From assembly GCA_964568795.1 (NCBI GenBank), contig CAZMRQ010000021.1:1-24550 (forward strand): a stretch of 24,550 bases of DNA, in the 5' to 3' direction. The translations under genes were made by a program, and so were the position numbers. Numbering within the stretch: position 1 is the first letter of the stretch; every line of letters starts with the position of its first letter. Below are positions 23,663-24,550 of the stretch, in pieces. Below the pieces are notes generated by a model that was given only the letters and a program-made list of their open reading frames with translations, had not been told where the DNA came from and ran no database searches. The stretch comes from CAZMRQ01 sp964568795. Its GTDB lineage: Bacteria > Pseudomonadota > Gammaproteobacteria > Comchoanobacterales > Comchoanobacteraceae.

Positions 23663-24550
23663 CGGGCTGTTATTGTCTGGTAATGTGCGAAGAGTAGCCA
23701 CACTGAGGCTGGCATATATTTTAATGAACAGTTCTAATTTTGAATGGTCTCGTGTCATAGCGCTGCTTGATGGTTGTTTCCAAGTTTTAAAGATCTCATA
23801 AAATAAGTTGAGTACAATAAATGATAACAATGCAACTGAAACAAATGTTTCTCTAACCGCTTGATTCGTCATGGCGTGAGTTAGACCAATAAGGGGATGA
23901 AAGACTGCCACTAGAATATGAGTAGAAAGAGCTTTAAGGTTGTCTATTGTAACAATATTCCGAAGCATATCAGCAATTTGACAAAAAGTTCTGACAGTGA
24001 AATCAACGGCATGAGATAAACACGAGCCTAGTTTTTCAATGATGAGTGAACATACACGAATAACTGCAGAAACTGCTTGAGCGAGGTTATTGATCAATGT
24101 GTCTATTGCTATCGATGCATAGTGATACAGAGTGTTGAGTGCCTGGCTTATTAGCTGCAAGAATGGTTTAAAAACAGCAGCATAGATTTTAATACAGATC
24201 TTTTGAGCGATGTGCCAGAGTGATCTGAGTCCGCCAATGAACTTATTCAAGGCATTCTGACAAAGGCTATAGAACCACTGGTAGCAATGAGTGAGATGAG
24301 TTATGAGTGTATATAAGAGCTGTGTCAACAATGTTTTCACTTGTTTAATCAAAGAAAAAAGAGCGTTTATTGCTATCGATGCATAGTGATGCAGGCGGTT
24401 GAATGCGTTGCCTATTAGCTGAAAGAATGGCTTAAAAACAGCCGTATAGATTTTAACACATATATTCTGGGCCATGTGCCAGAGTGATCTGAGTCCGCCA
24501 ATGAACTTATTCAAGGCATTCTGACAAAGGCTATAGAACCACTGGTAGCA
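23639..24550 (-). CDS. Unrecognised 88-residue-repeat protein, C-terminal part (5' end outside window)
   Basis: The frame is open through the window edge at 24550, so only the last 303 codons are visible; an apparent TTG start at 24514 lies inside a repeat and is not the true start. I do not recognise the family. Two visible copies of an 88-residue unit contain CYQWFYSLCQNALNKFIGG, then LRSLWH.AQ, AVFKPF.QLI and HYASIAI. A degenerate third copy (CLSHAVDFTVRTFCQIA, AVFHPLIGLTHAMTN) lies 90 residues further on. The repeats are helical and amphipathic with many aromatic residues. A likely membrane helix follows (VALLSFIVLNLFYEIF), then a hydrophilic tail. The gene converges on and overlaps the protease gene by 24 nt. 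A membrane-associated or host-directed role is possible, but nothing in the sequence establishes it. Confidence 0.7.
   Translation of the reverse strand, partial: CYQWFYSLCQNALNKFIGGLRSLWHMAQNICVKIYTAVFKPFFQLIGNAFNRLHHYASIAINALFSLIKQVKTLLTQLLYTLITHLTHCYQWFYSLCQNALNKFIGGLRSLWHIAQKICIKIYAAVFKPFLQLISQALNTLYHYASIAIDTLINNLAQAVSAVIRVCSLIIEKLGSCLSHAVDFTVRTFCQIADMLRNIVTIDNLKALSTHILVAVFHPLIGLTHAMTNQAVRETFVSVALLSFIVLNLFYEIFKTWKQPSSSAMTRDHSKLELFIKIYASLSVATLRTLPDNNSPSSAPFKL
24104..24550 (-). repeat. 264-bp-period tandem repeat inside the minus-strand gene
   Basis: Copies at 24104-24286 and 24368-24550 are offset by 264 bp (88 codons), with a less similar spacer between. The 76 bases at 24211-24286 are identical to those at 24475-24550. 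Another 22 bases beginning ATTGCTATCGATGCATAGTG (24105 and 24369) also match exactly. The second copy runs into the window edge, so further copies may lie beyond it. Confidence 0.9.

Overview
The window looks like a chromosomal segment of a gammaproteobacterium with moderate to low GC. Three things point that way. The core genes are typical bacterial housekeeping genes. The order tpiA, secG, tRNA-Leu(GAG), then the nuo genes resembles gammaproteobacteria, where leuU (GAG) lies next to secG. NuoG lacks the extra N7 cluster cysteines of the enterobacterial type. Several lineage-specific proteins (long amphipathic tandem repeats, paralogous unknowns with proline-rich tails) would suit a host-associated lineage such as a member of the Legionellales. 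That placement is an inference, not something the sequence proves.

Layout. 1-277: leader with a possible promoter and a 20-codon reading frame. 278-4725 (+): a tightly coupled unit of hflK, hflC, an unrecognised polytopic membrane protein and an AGCS-type sodium:amino-acid symporter. 4736-7024 (-): an accessory block of two related unknown genes, one of them broken by a frameshift. 7025-7768: AT-rich intergenic DNA with three consecutive inverted repeats and a good sigma-70-type promoter. 7769-23662 (+): tpiA, secG, tRNA-Leu, a complete 14-gene nuoABCDEFGHIJKLMN set, and an S49 (SppA/SohB-like) membrane protease joined to nuoN by an ATGA overlap. 23639-24550 (-): the 3' part of an unrecognised gene built from 88-residue repeats, open at the window edge and overlapping the protease gene tail to tail.

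How the genes work together. The nuo genes encode all 14 subunits of proton-pumping NADH:quinone oxidoreductase (complex I). NuoE, F and G form the NADH-oxidising module. NuoB, C, D and I carry electrons to quinone. NuoA, H, J, K, L, M and N form the membrane arm. Almost all junctions overlap by 1-31 nt, so translational coupling is likely. HflK and HflC form the SPFH complex that surrounds the FtsH protease.

The core region is conventional. The unusual material is in the two minus-strand blocks, the structured intergenic DNA before tpiA, the unknown membrane gene in the hfl unit, and a few departures within the nuo cluster: a hydrophobic NuoI N-terminus, a divergent NuoN, and a tRNA without an encoded CCA. 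I found no CRISPR array, insertion sequence, transposase, integrase or rRNA.
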